DNA from: Brasilonema sp. UFV-L1
GTDB taxonomy: Bacteria > Cyanobacteriota > Cyanobacteriia > Cyanobacteriales > Nostocaceae
DNA length: 39,111 nt
Direction: 5' to 3'
NCBI RefSeq assembly: GCF_012912105.1
Contig: NZ_QMEA01000073.1
Coordinates: 1-39,111, forward strand
A model generated the notes under the pieces. It worked only from the letters and a program-made list of their open reading frames with translations, searched no databases and had not been told where the DNA came from. Below are positions 16,921 to 25,090 of this stretch, in pieces. How positions within the stretch are numbered: the first letter of the stretch is position 1; each line of letters opens with the position of its first letter. Position numbers and translations under genes: made by a program.

Positions 16921-17781
16921 CTATTGAAGGTTTGGCGTTTTTTTATATAGTTCTTTACGAACATGAGTCAAGCATTGAAGGTTTGGCGTTTTTTTATATA
17001 GTTCTTCACGAACAGGAGTCAAGCTACGAACAGGAGTCAAGCTAAAGGCAGTGCTTGCATAATCATAAGAAGTTCCGCTCCCAAGAGGAGAAGAATTCTT
17101 AACGAGAGGAGAATTCACATTGCTAACGAATGCGGCAAAAACAACTTGATTATTCGACAAAAATGGTTTTAAATCTGATTCATTGAAAACAGATAAAGAA
17201 TTTGAATTATTGAAGGGAGGAATATTTGGAGCATAAAATTCCAAATCAATGAAGTTGTTGGAATTATCTATTAATCTAGCTTTATACTTAATGACTCCAC
17301 AGCTATAGTCTTCCTTAGTAAATTTGTAGTTAGGGTAGCTAGCGTGTAGATTATTGAGTTTATACTCAACTTCCTGAGGAACTTTTTCTAAAGAAATTGT
17401 AGAAATTTCCAGATCTCCTGAATTAAATTCATAACAATTATAATTAACAGGAGTATTATCAGAAGTATTACCAGGGGTGTTAGAAGAAAGACGAGAAAGT
17501 CTCTTACATGAAGAAGGATTACCCGAGTTATCAGCAAAGGGAGACCTATCAGTATAGGTTGCGTTTTGAATTGCTCCAGAGAATTTCTCTTGGCGGTATG
17601 GAGCAGAGGTATCAAGAGTAAAGTTAAGTGTATCACTACCTCGGTCATTCATTACACTACCAGAGAATTCACCGATGCCAACTTCTTCTTCTTGAGTAGA
17701 CGCAGATTGTGGGGCTAAAGAAACTGTCATAGCTAATACAGCGGCTACTGATATACTTTTTGCTAATTTGTTAATCATCAT
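16921..17781 (-). CDS. secreted paralogue that has lost its PEP-CTERM tail
   Basis: A 286-residue exported protein starting at 17781, with GAGAGG seven bases upstream. The signal peptide (MMINKLAKSISVAAVLAMTV, then SLAPQSAS) and the following EEEVGIGEFSGSVMND closely match the next gene upstream, at 17972-18763, so the two are a tandem duplication. The middle has diverged. The paralogue ends in a PEP-CTERM membrane/sorting segment. This one, at the equivalent point after AFSLTPVRS, instead runs into a tandem duplication, SLTPVREELYKKTPNLQC then LTHVRKELYKKTPNLQ, and stops. It lacks the PEP motif, hydrophobic segment and basic tail, and should be released rather than anchored. It may be a decaying duplicate. 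Function is unknown. Confidence 0.75.
   Translation of the reverse strand: MMINKLAKSISVAAVLAMTVSLAPQSASTQEEEVGIGEFSGSVMNDRGSDTLNFTLDTSAPYRQEKFSGAIQNATYTDRSPFADNSGNPSSCKRLSRLSSNTPGNTSDNTPVNYNCYEFNSGDLEISTISLEKVPQEVEYKLNNLHASYPNYKFTKEDYSCGVIKYKARLIDNSNNFIDLEFYAPNIPPFNNSNSLSVFNESDLKPFLSNNQVVFAAFVSNVNSPLVKNSSPLGSGTSYDYASTAFSLTPVRSLTPVREELYKKTPNLQCLTHVRKELYKKTPNLQ
16922..17045 (-). repeat. tandem repeats forming a new C-terminus
   Basis: A unit of about 50 bases containing ATTGAAGGTTTGGCGTTTTT and ATATAGTTCTT occurs twice (about 16922-16973 and 16974-17024). It is followed by a further copy of its end, ACGAACAGGAGTCAAGCT (about 17026-17043). The units encode the repeated VREELYKKTPNLQ tail. High identity indicates recent expansion. 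Confidence 0.85.
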
Positions 17782-17971
17782 TAAAAAACCTCTCAAATTA
17801 TTTCAGGCTTTTGCAATTCATGATGAACTTGTTCAGTCTGCACTTGCATTCCTAAAACCAATTTTGTGCAATAAAAATTTTGGGTTGGTAACATCAAATT
17901 CTGATTTTTTCGTTCATCCACTAACCTAGCTTTTTGTCAAAACTAATTTAGATGCGTTTGCCCTATACTTG

Positions 17972-18763
17972 TTATGGGACTCTGATTTGATTTTTGACAA
18001 AACTCCGTACATCTGAGCGCTTCAGCAGTGATAAAGTCCCTAAAAATCCTACACCTAACAAACCAACTATGGCAGTTGGTTCGGGAATACGTTGTGAGGT
18101 AGCTTGCAGAGAAAAGCTAAACACACTACCATTAAGAACCACACTGTTTCCATCATCAGAGACTATAACATCATGACTTGGGAATAATCCTGGTATTTGA
18201 TTTGTAAATCCACCTAAACCAGATAAACTGTTAATTAAATTAGAATCTTGGGACTGAAGAAAAAAAACCAATTCAGGTTCAGAATTATTACCAAATGTGA
18301 CATCATATCTCACTATATCGTCTGAATTAGTCTCAACATTAAAACCAGGTGGTGACTGAATAGATAGTAAGTCCTGAAGCCCTGCCAACTTTACCGGCTT
18401 GTTCTCAGAACCAATATAAAGATCCAAGACATTACCAGATGTAGGATCTGTACTAAGTTTAGTAACTTTCACATTTCCAGCGGGACAAACTGGAATACCA
18501 CAAATCTCAGAATTTGTAAAAAAACCTCCCTCATCAATATTAAAGTTTTGAATAGCTCCAGGAAAATATCCCACACTATCATCTGAATTTTCATCTGCAA
18601 CAGAAAAATTTAAATCAAAACTGAAAAGACTGGTGTTAATTGCACTACCAGAGTATTCGCCTATGCCAACTTCTTCTTCCGCAAACGCAGATTGTGGGGC
18701 TAAAGAAACTGCCATAGCCAATACAGCAGCGGCTGATATACTTTTTGTTATTTTGTTAATCAT
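17972..18763 (-). CDS. PEP-CTERM sorting-domain secreted protein
   Basis: A 263-residue protein with a signal peptide (MINKITKSISAAAVLAMAVS, cleavage after SAFA) and a C-terminal PEP-CTERM tail: PEPTAIVG, the hydrophobic stretch LLGVGFLGTLSLL, then KRSDVRS. PEP-CTERM tails are processed by exosortase enzymes that deliver proteins to the envelope, often with extracellular polysaccharide. A putative ligand-free beta-rich middle (residues about 30-220) shows no recognised domain; two cysteines in EICGIPVCP could form a disulfide. The ATG at 18763 has GAGAGG upstream. The gene and about 110 bases of upstream DNA are duplicated in the following gene, so both probably share promoter design. No exosortase gene is in the window. 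Confidence 0.85.
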   Translation of the reverse strand: MINKITKSISAAAVLAMAVSLAPQSAFAEEEVGIGEYSGSAINTSLFSFDLNFSVADENSDDSVGYFPGAIQNFNIDEGGFFTNSEICGIPVCPAGNVKVTKLSTDPTSGNVLDLYIGSENKPVKLAGLQDLLSIQSPPGFNVETNSDDIVRYDVTFGNNSEPELVFFLQSQDSNLINSLSGLGGFTNQIPGLFPSHDVIVSDDGNSVVLNGSVFSFSLQATSQRIPEPTAIVGLLGVGFLGTLSLLKRSDVRSFVKNQIRVP

Positions 18764-19394
18764 TGTTGAAAACCTCTCAAATTACTTCCAACACATTTGC
18801 AATTAATAACTAACTTGTTAAAGTCTGCACCTGTGTTTCCTAAAACCAGTCTCGTGGAATAGAAACCTCAAATTGGTAACTTCCATGAAGAAGGTTAATG
18901 ACACGACTTGCAATGTTGTCACGAAAGAAAAATGACAAGTACTACCAATCAAACCTTTTAGATGTTTGATGATTGACGCTGAAGGTAATCTTTGCCATAT
19001 GTAATACCAAGTTGCAATCACCAGAGCTAACGTGTCATAGTATTAGCCCTTCGCTTTGTGAGGAGCTGGGCGCTAATCCAGTCAAACAAAGTATCTGCGG
19101 AGATTCTTGCCTATGCCTATGGCACGCTAGGCAAATAAGCAGAATGACATATTAAAAAACAACTTGACATAAAGTGCCGAAAATAGGTGATTTAGATTTT
19201 TTTCTGACCACAATTTTCCAAGTCGTGTTAAATAATTCTGAGTTAAAGTATAGTCAACAGTATTTTTACTGTATTTTGTATTATTTCTTAATAAAAAATT
19301 GGTTTGGTGTCTAGCCCCTTTGGGGCGCTGCGCAAACGCTGAAGGTAGGGTATCTCGCAGAAAATACGATGAAGCGTAAGCGCAAAGCGCTTAC
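18764..19394. other. noncoding region upstream of the PEP-CTERM gene
   Basis: No convincing gene. The first hundred bases resemble the region upstream of the downstream paralogue (shared GTCTGCAC, TCCTAAAACCA and TTGGTAAC), so regulatory sites are probably here. At 19311-19339 lies a copy of a dispersed palindromic repeat (CTAGCCCCTTTGGGGCGCTG then CGCAAACGC), also found inverted at 21015-21045 and at 27667-27696. Confidence 0.5.
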
Positions 19395-19641
19395 CTAATT
19401 CCGAGAGAAGGCTCCCGCCATAATCTTTGATTTGGCGGCGAGGACGCCAGACGCCTACGGAGGGAGAACGCCAGGTGCTTCAACGGGGGGAACCCCCCGA
19501 AGCTTTGATCGGAGGAAACCTCCGCTCAAACAACTCTTGGCAACGCACTGGCTCCCCTCCTGCAGCGCTGGCTCATGAATCGAGGGTTGAAATCGCCACG
19601 TTCCTTGACCGATGCAAAGCGGGGGAATCGAATTTGCCGCA

Positions 19642-19715
19642 AAAAATTGGCAGCCTTTGTTTTGGTTATCTGTATCCCAAGACGAGTACTCGTTGTATTA
19701 AGGCTGCCAATTTTT
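19642..19715 (+). repeat. long inverted repeat ahead of the second tnpB
   Basis: Perfect 15-base arms AAAAATTGGCAGCCT (19642-19656) and AGGCTGCCAATTTTT (19701-19715) enclose 44 bases that contain a second perfect palindrome, ACGAGTACTCGT (19682-19693). The right arm ends in five T residues, so it could also terminate transcription entering the element. The size and symmetry fit a tiny non-autonomous element inserted in the IS left end. Confidence 0.7.
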
Positions 19716-19762
19716 CAGGACTAGGCTCCGTGGGGGAACAGTGGCGATTTCAGCAATCTCTG

Positions 19763-19771
19763 TGCTATAAT
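19763..19771 (+). promoter_or_regulatory. extended -10 promoter of the second tnpB
   Basis: TGCTATAAT is a consensus extended -10 element, 24 bases before the tnpB ATG at 19795. The -35 region is weak. The predicted transcript start (about 19778) would lie just before a CAGGAG ribosome-binding site, giving a very short leader. Confidence 0.5.
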
Positions 19772-19794
19772 TACGTCAGGAGTTGAACGTAAAT

Positions 19795-21045
19795 ATGCTG
19801 GTATTTGAGGCAAAGTTGGAAGGAACAAAAGAGCAATATGGAAAGCTTGATGAAGCTATCCGTACTGCTCGCTTTGTCCGTAACAGTTGCGTCAGATACT
19901 GGATGGATAATCGTAATATTGGCAGATACGAGTTGAGCGCCTATTGTGCCGTTCTTGCAAAAGAGTTTGAATGGGCAGATAACCTCAACTCTATGGCGAG
20001 ACAGGCTAGCGCTGAAAGAGCGTGGTCTGCAATATCCCGTTTTTACGACAACTGCAAAAAGGCGAAGCCAGGAAAGAAAGGTTATCCGCGTTTCAAGAAA
20101 GAACAAACACATGGTTCTGTTGAGTACAAGACCAGTGGTTGGAAGCTTTCTAATGACAGACGGCATATCACTTTTTCTGACGGATTTGAAGCGGGAACCT
20201 TCAAGATGTGGGGAACCCGCGATTTGCACTTCTACCAGTTGAAGCAGATTAAGCGCGTCCGTGTTGTTCGTCGTGCAGATGGCTATTATTGCCAATTCTG
20301 TATTGACCAAGAACGATTGGAGAAACGAGAACCAACCGCCCATAATGTTGGTATTGACGTTGGCTTGAACCACTTCTACACCGACTCTGACGGCAACACG
20401 GTTGCAAATCCACGTCATCTGCGTAAAAGTGAGAAGTCGTTGAAACGCCTTTCTCGTCGTATGTCCAAGACCAAAAAAGGGTCTAAGAACAGAGCCAAGT
20501 TTAGAAATAAACTTGCACGCAAGCATCTTAAGGTAAGTAGGCAGCGTAAAGACTTTGCTGTAAAGACGGCAAGGTGCGTAGTCCAGTCTAACGACTTGGT
20601 AGCCTATGAGGACTTGAAGGTGCTTAATATGGTTCGCCAGCGCGTTGGGCGGGTTCCCCGACTTGAAGCGACCCGCGTTCCCGTAAGGGTGAGAAATCGG
20701 CATCTCGCTAAATCCATTTCTGATGCAGCGTGGACTCAGTTCCGCAGTTGGGTTGAATATTTTGGAAAAGTGTTTGGCGTAGTCACAGTCGCTGTACCAC
20801 CTCACTACACCTCCCAAAACTGTTCCAACTGCGGGAAGGTCGTCAAGAAGTCTTTGAGTGTTAGGACGCATACTTGTTTGCATTGTGGGCATGTTCAGGA
20901 CAGAGACCATAACGCTGCACGAAACATATTAGAAAAGGCACTACGTACGGCGGGTCACGTCGGAACTCACGCCTCTGGAGAGACTGACCAATACTTGGGT
21001 GTTAGCGAAGCGGGGCGTTTGCGCAGCGCCCCCGCACGGGGCTAG
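19795..21045 (+). CDS. tnpB: TnpB RNA-guided nuclease with repeat-derived insertion and tail
   Basis: A 416-residue TnpB from the ATG at 19795, aligned with the start of the first TnpB (MLVFEAKLEG versus MLVLEYKAKG); a TTG at 19783 is in frame. Catalytic residues are intact: Asp188 in VGIDVGLNHF, Glu272 in AYEDLKV and Asp371 in DRDHNAARNIL, with zinc ligands Cys343, Cys346, Cys361 and Cys364. Two oddities: residues 282-300 (QRVGRVPRLEATRVPVRVR) are an insertion absent from the first TnpB, and they are encoded by a palindrome-bearing repeat. The C-terminal EAGRLRSAPARG is encoded by a dispersed repeat that also supplies the stop. The insertion sits between the RuvC-II glutamate and the zinc ribbon. 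Whether activity survives is unknown. Confidence 0.9.
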   Translation: MLVFEAKLEGTKEQYGKLDEAIRTARFVRNSCVRYWMDNRNIGRYELSAYCAVLAKEFEWADNLNSMARQASAERAWSAISRFYDNCKKAKPGKKGYPRFKKEQTHGSVEYKTSGWKLSNDRRHITFSDGFEAGTFKMWGTRDLHFYQLKQIKRVRVVRRADGYYCQFCIDQERLEKREPTAHNVGIDVGLNHFYTDSDGNTVANPRHLRKSEKSLKRLSRRMSKTKKGSKNRAKFRNKLARKHLKVSRQRKDFAVKTARCVVQSNDLVAYEDLKVLNMVRQRVGRVPRLEATRVPVRVRNRHLAKSISDAAWTQFRSWVEYFGKVFGVVTVAVPPHYTSQNCSNCGKVVKKSLSVRTHTCLHCGHVQDRDHNAARNILEKALRTAGHVGTHASGETDQYLGVSEAGRLRSAPARG

Positions 21046-21156
21046 CCCGGAAACTCCTCTAAGCAAGTCAACTCGCGGAAAGAGGAAATCCAAGAAGTGA
21101 TTCTTGGAATCCCCCACTGTATTCGGTACTCCGAATCAGTGGTGGGAGGATGTCAA
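21046..21156 (+). ncRNA. candidate omega-RNA 3' part of the second TnpB element
   Basis: Noncoding right end of the element, with the hairpin at about 21113-21147 and the TCAA end at 21156. By analogy with characterised TnpB systems the guide would start at 21157 with GCTTCATTCAAAATGACAG. The scaffold may extend upstream into tnpB, where the dispersed repeat has altered the sequence. Confidence 0.4.
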
Positions 21157-21212
21157 GCTTCATTCAAAATGACAGACTTCACACTACGAACTTGTGCAAT
21201 CCTTCACTCACG

Positions 21213-22892
21213 CTAACCGTTCAAAAGTGCTTCCACGAACTCGTAGCTAGAAAAAGGACGCAAGTCTTCAATTCCTTCTCCGGCACCAATAAAACGAATA
21301 GGTAAGCCTAACTGCTGCACAACAGCAAGAGCAACGCCTCCTTTAGCAGTACCATCAAGCTTAGTCAAAACAACACCACTCAGTTGTGCTGCTTGAGAAA
21401 AGATTTCAGCTTGTCGCAATCCATTTTGACCGAGAGTTGCATCCAAAACCAAAAGGGACTCCACTTTCGCATTGGGGGCTTTTTTATCAATGATGCGACG
21501 GATTTTACTGAGTTCGTCCATCAAATTTTTCTTATTTTGTAATCGTCCTGCGGTATCGACCAGAAGTAATTCTGTTCCTCGTGCTGTTGCAGCAGAGATA
21601 GCATCAAATACAACAGCTGCGGGATCGGCATTCTTAGCAGGATTGAAAATGACTTCCACGCCACTTCTTTGTCCCCAAACCCTGACTTGTTCTACAGCAG
21701 CAGCGCGGAAGGTATCTGCTGCACCAATCAAAGATTTGTAACCAGATTTCTGTGCGAGGTGGGCAATTTTACCGATGGTGGTTGTTTTACCAGCGCCATT
21801 TACCCCAGTAATTAACCAAACATTGAGAGTTTCTTTTTCTGGAACAAAGATCGTCTTGTTAGATTTTTTAACTGGTGCATCCAGCATATCTCGCAAGATA
21901 CCTTTAAGGTAGGCGATCGCCTCTTCTGGTGGCAAAACTTCTTCGCGAAGTTTTTTCTGTAGAGTGCTGATGATATAATCTGTTGCCTCAACACCGACAT
22001 CGGCTTGCAAAAGCAATGCCTCAATCTCCGTCACCGCTGCTTGGTTAAGTGGTCCTTGTCCGACAATTGCCTTGAGTTGATTGACGATGTTACGGCGGGT
22101 TTTGTCTAAACCTTGGCGCAGCTTTTTCAACCAAGTGATTTCTTCAAAAGAAATATCTTCTGCACGCCTACCTTGTGCAGCAAGAACTTCTGTTGACCAC
22201 AAGAACCCCTCATCAAAGTCAAGTCCAGGAATTTCTTCTGTGACTTCTGGCGTAGTAGTGATTGCAGCTGCTGGTTGTGTGACTTCTGGTTCTGTCACTT
22301 CAATAGCGCTAGCAATCAATCTTTCCTGTTTTGCTTGCCGTTCTGCCGCTGCCCGTTCTAAAAAGGATAAAGTTTTAGTAGGTACTGTCGGTTGAGTGAC
22401 TTCTTCTGTTGTCGAGAGTTCAGTGGTTTGTGCTGAAGCAACACTTTCTGTAGTCACACTTTCAACTTTCGGTTCTTCAGCTGGTTCAGAGGTAATTGCT
22501 GCGACTGCTGGCGCTGTACTGAGTTCCTCTGTTTCTTCCGGTTCTTCAGCAGCGGTTGAGGCTGCACTCACATCAGCTTCATCAGCTTCATCTGGTAGTT
22601 GTGGCGTTTCTGTCTGGACTGCTTCTGTTTCAGGTTTTTCTGTTGGTGCTTCGGCTATCACCTCAGTTGGTGGAGTTTCTACTGTTTCAGATTGTTGCCT
22701 TTGCTGAATATTTTTGTAGGCTGCTTTAGCGTAAGCCAGCAGATCAGTCGATACCTCAGGTGCAGTTTCTGAGGTTGATGTTTCGGCTGATTGGGGTTGA
22801 GGTTCTTTTGCAGCAGGAGTTTTTTCCTGCTTTTGTTCAGAGGGAGTACCAGAAGGCTCATTATGTTGACGGCGGAACCAATTAAAAACCAT
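21213..22892 (-). CDS. ftsY: signal recognition particle receptor FtsY
   Basis: A 559-residue SRP-dependent targeting GTPase that receives ribosome-nascent-chain-SRP complexes at the membrane. Residues 1 to about 235 are an acidic, Glu/Thr/Ala-rich low-complexity A domain, long as in other cyanobacteria. The NG domain follows: helical N domain (WLKKLRQGLDKTRRNIVNQL), G1 GVNGAGKTTTIGKIA, the insertion-box motif ADTFRAAAVEQ, G3 DTAGRLQNKKNLMDEL, G4 TKLDGTAKGG and the closing IRFIGAGEGIEDLRPF. All GTPase motifs are intact. It is downstream of nusB on the same strand, but the 254-base gap contains a hairpin, so it probably has its own promoter. Start is ATG at 22892. Confidence 0.97.
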   Translation of the reverse strand: MVFNWFRRQHNEPSGTPSEQKQEKTPAAKEPQPQSAETSTSETAPEVSTDLLAYAKAAYKNIQQRQQSETVETPPTEVIAEAPTEKPETEAVQTETPQLPDEADEADVSAASTAAEEPEETEELSTAPAVAAITSEPAEEPKVESVTTESVASAQTTELSTTEEVTQPTVPTKTLSFLERAAAERQAKQERLIASAIEVTEPEVTQPAAAITTTPEVTEEIPGLDFDEGFLWSTEVLAAQGRRAEDISFEEITWLKKLRQGLDKTRRNIVNQLKAIVGQGPLNQAAVTEIEALLLQADVGVEATDYIISTLQKKLREEVLPPEEAIAYLKGILRDMLDAPVKKSNKTIFVPEKETLNVWLITGVNGAGKTTTIGKIAHLAQKSGYKSLIGAADTFRAAAVEQVRVWGQRSGVEVIFNPAKNADPAAVVFDAISAATARGTELLLVDTAGRLQNKKNLMDELSKIRRIIDKKAPNAKVESLLVLDATLGQNGLRQAEIFSQAAQLSGVVLTKLDGTAKGGVALAVVQQLGLPIRFIGAGEGIEDLRPFSSYEFVEALLNG

Positions 22893-23037
22893 TGCAGCTA
22901 AGGTGTTATCAAACTATAAGTTTTTATCTATGATCTAAATGTAAAGTGTGAAGTACCCACAGATTCTGCTAACTAGTGCATGCTAAGAAATCACTAGTAC
23001 GTCGCGGTCCAAATAAAGCTACCATTCCAAATCAACG

Positions 23038-23060
23038 AAAAGCTTATGATGTAAGCTTTT
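23038..23060 (-). terminator. hairpin between nusB and ftsY
   Basis: Perfect nine-base stem AAAAGCTTA / TAAGCTTTT with loop TGATG. Read on the minus strand it ends in A/T-rich sequence after nusB and may reduce read-through into ftsY. The stem is AT-rich, so strength is doubtful. Confidence 0.45.
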
Positions 23061-23146
23061 TGAATGTGTTAGCAGCGTGCCGCAGACAGCACATTTTGTT
23101 AGCGCAGCGGGACGCAGTCCATTTTGACTGACAAGGTGTGGAGAAC

Positions 23147-23797
23147 TCAAGGAGTACTTGCTATCTTTCTTTGCTCCGTTACTCGGCGTAAAACACCATT
23201 AATAAATCGATGGCTGTCTTCTTCACTGTATCGTTTAGCGAGCTCTACAGCTTCATTGATTGCCACGCTATCGGGAACTTGAAGATATTTCATTTCTGCC
23301 ACAGCAATTCGCAGTATATCTCGGTCAATGTGCGCAAGGCGAGTGACTTGCCAATCTACCAAGGCAGTGGAAATTTGCTCGTCTATAGTGCTTCGGTTTT
23401 CATTGACAGTCATGATAATCTCTTTTGCATACTCGCGGACTTCTCTATCTTGATTAGCCAGTTGAATGAGTTCAGGAAATTCAACAGCCGCAGCTAACTT
23501 ATTAATTGCTGTTTGCGTGTACACAACTGCTTCTTTAAGCATTGTTCTTGCAGTATTCAAGTCAGTAGCGCGTGTTTGGCTAGTCAGAAGACGATCATGA
23601 CTGCGTTGCAGTTCGCCTGCAGCATTATCTAAAGTATCTTGGACTTCGGATCGCAGAGTACGTACTGCTGCTAGCACCAATTTTGACACGAGTTGTTCTT
23701 GTGGTATTTTTTCTAATTTCTTTGGGTTAATTGGCAGTTGGCTGAGGCTTAAAAGAGCCAATTCACGAGCAATTTGACGAGGTTTACGCTCTTGCAT
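23147..23797 (-). CDS. nusB: transcription antitermination factor NusB
   Basis: A 216-residue NusB that acts with NusE (S10) at boxA to keep RNA polymerase processive on rRNA operons. The ATG at 23797 ([20 protein letters not shown]) is chosen over one at 23830 because it begins at the family's conserved start. The characteristic motifs are [20 protein letters not shown] and FINGVLRRV near the C-terminus, and [14 protein letters not shown]. The N-terminal half is longer than in enterobacteria, which is usual in cyanobacteria. It follows the DUF502 gene with 169 bases between them, containing repeats, and precedes ftsY. This DUF502-nusB-ftsY arrangement is familiar from cyanobacterial genomes. 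Confidence 0.95.
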   Translation of the reverse strand: MQERKPRQIARELALLSLSQLPINPKKLEKIPQEQLVSKLVLAAVRTLRSEVQDTLDNAAGELQRSHDRLLTSQTRATDLNTARTMLKEAVVYTQTAINKLAAAVEFPELIQLANQDREVREYAKEIIMTVNENRSTIDEQISTALVDWQVTRLAHIDRDILRIAVAEMKYLQVPDSVAINEAVELAKRYSEEDSHRFINGVLRRVTEQRKIASTP

Positions 23798-23815
23798 AAA
23801 AGTGAGTGAGGGAGT

Positions 23816-23966
23816 GAGGGGACAAAACAATTCAAAATTCGCTGCCTACGGCACGCTACTAACACATTCAAAATTCGCTCATTCAAAAAAAACAATTTTG
23901 GATTTTGAACTCATCATTTTCTATTCCCCTGGAGGGGGTGACTAATGACTCATGACTAATGACTAC
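23816..23966. repeat. direct repeats between DUF502 gene and nusB
   Basis: ATTCAAAATTCGCT occurs twice (near 23831 and 23869), flanking a GCTGCCTACGGCACGCTA dispersed unit. It is followed by CTAATGACTCATGACTAATG (about 23942-23961), a tandem heptamer-type repeat also seen at 29505-29530 and at 30277-30290. Confidence 0.7.
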
Positions 23967-24689
23967 TTAAGTTTCTTCAAAAGGAAGAATCTGCCGCTTT
24001 GCTTCCAAGGGTGGCATTTCTAGTTTTTGCTCTTTGGAGATAACGTAAGGAGGTAAGGAGTTGTTGGGAGCAACAATGCCACCAGAAACTATAATTTTAA
24101 AGGCATCTTCAATTGATAATGACACATTAAGAGCTTCTTCTTCTGGAACAACTGCATACCATCCAGTGGCAGGATTGGGAGTTGTTGGAATAAAAACGCT
24201 TAACACTGGCTGAGACATCTGAGCCTGGATATCGCTACTGATGTTACCGGTAACGAAGGCGATCGCCCACATTCCTCGCCGAGGATATTCTACTAAAACA
24301 ACACGGCGAAACTTGCCGTTGCTGTCTTTTAAGAGAGTTTCTAATAGTTGCTTAAGAGTTTTGTAAACTTGTCCAGCTAAGGGAATTGCCTGCAACAGCC
24401 GTTCACCCACATCTAGCAACCACCGCCCTGCAATATTCCGAGCCATTAAGCCAATCACGAGTATACTCAGTAGTGGCACCATCAGTCCCACCAACAGATT
24501 CAGTAGATTGACTAAAATGGGATGCATTCCCTGAAATGGATTTAGTTGTTTGGGAATCTGGGTAAGAAAGTTGATGACCCAATTTGCAACTGTTATTGTA
24601 AGCCAAATGGTAGTTGCCAGGGGAATGACGACCAACAACCCAGCAATCAGGTCATTTTTGAGGTCCTGTTTCCAGCGATTGATTACCAA
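23967..24689 (-). CDS. DUF502 family membrane protein
   Basis: A 240-residue integral membrane protein. Two membrane segments are clear: LIAGLLVVIPLATTIWLTIT (about residues 15-36) and VNLLNLLVGLMVPLLSILVI (about 59-80). A soluble domain follows with the family motif PLAGQVYKTLKQLLETL and VLVEYPRRGMWAIAFVTG, and later FIPTTPNPATGWYAVVPEEE. DUF502 proteins are conserved in cyanobacteria and plant plastids but the biochemical role is not settled. No ATG is available at the start. TTG at 24689 is used, supported by AAGGAG about ten bases upstream. It heads the row leading to nusB and ftsY and may be co-transcribed with nusB. Confidence 0.9.
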   Translation of the reverse strand: MVINRWKQDLKNDLIAGLLVVIPLATTIWLTITVANWVINFLTQIPKQLNPFQGMHPILVNLLNLLVGLMVPLLSILVIGLMARNIAGRWLLDVGERLLQAIPLAGQVYKTLKQLLETLLKDSNGKFRRVVLVEYPRRGMWAIAFVTGNISSDIQAQMSQPVLSVFIPTTPNPATGWYAVVPEEEALNVSLSIEDAFKIIVSGGIVAPNNSLPPYVISKEQKLEMPPLEAKRQILPFEET

Positions 24690-24754
24690 GCCCCTATTCT
24701 CCTTATTTTAGGCAAGTTGAACTTCTTTTATTGGTACCCATACTAATCAATTAG

Positions 24755-24937
24755 TCAAATGGCTAGGACAGTTTCGTGCAGTTTATAATAGTGGTTTTTG
24801 CTGCTCTTGCTTTTTACATGATGGGCAAAATGCCGTTCATCACTGTCCATCCAGACATATCGTTGAGCTTGTGCCGCATAAATCACGTTTTTTGCAGCAA
24901 ACCTAGCGATTTCCTGACTTAATGCATATAGAAGCAT
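24755..24937 (-). CDS. doubtful small hypothetical protein
   Basis: A 60-residue ORF, MLLYALSQEIARFAAKNVIY and so on, with a balanced composition in the first 45 residues (AQAQRYVWMDSDERHFAHHV) but no recognised domain and no good ribosome-binding site. It lies upstream of the DUF502 gene on the same strand. It could be a real small gene, a fragment of something longer, or chance. Confidence 0.25.
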   Translation of the reverse strand: MLLYALSQEIARFAAKNVIYAAQAQRYVWMDSDERHFAHHVKSKSSKNHYYKLHETVLAI

Positions 24938-25052
24938 AGCAAGCAGGGTAGCAGCTGGCTACTCTAAAACTTGTTACCTTTACTTTTAAGAATTGTAAAT
25001 GATTCTTGTAAGTTCCTTAATATATTGCAATCACTACTAATACTACCGCGCT

Positions 25053-25090
25053 TTGACACTCCCCCGGCTAGAAGCACGAGGGATTCTAGA
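25053..25090 (-). mobile_element. solo right end of an IS200/IS605-type element
   Basis: Read on the minus strand this gives AGAATCCCTCG, then GCTTCTAGCCG, then GGGGGAGTGTCAA. The order is hairpin arm, loop and the TCAA terminus, matching the right ends of the two complete elements. GCTTCTAGCCG also occurs in the left end of the first element. No tnpB or tnpA accompanies it, so it is a remnant beside the distal end of the CRISPR array. Confidence 0.65.

Larger units (their letters stand above)
19395..21156 (+). mobile_element. second IS200/IS605-type element with tnpB only
   Basis: A 1762-base element preceded by TTAC (19391-19394) and ending in TCAA (21153-21156), the same boundary pattern as the element at 493-2087. 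A left subterminal hairpin CCGCC...GGCGG occurs near 19414-19439. The right end has a strong hairpin with arms CCCCACTG-ATTCGG and CCGAAT-CAGTGGTGGG (about 21113-21147). It carries tnpB, no tnpA and no small divergent ORF. The left 400 bases are crowded with small palindromes that look like later insertions. The host sequence at the insertion site is noncoding, so restoration of a gene cannot be used as a check here. Confidence 0.8.

Noticed and set aside
19771..20910. Long minus-strand ORF of 379 residues opposite the second tnpB
   Set aside because: It is antisense to an intact TnpB with all motifs on the plus strand; the translated product has no recognisable domain.
22081..22707. Two plus-strand ORFs opposite ftsY, Ser/Val-rich
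   Set aside because: Shadow of the Glu/Thr-rich low-complexity FtsY N-terminus.
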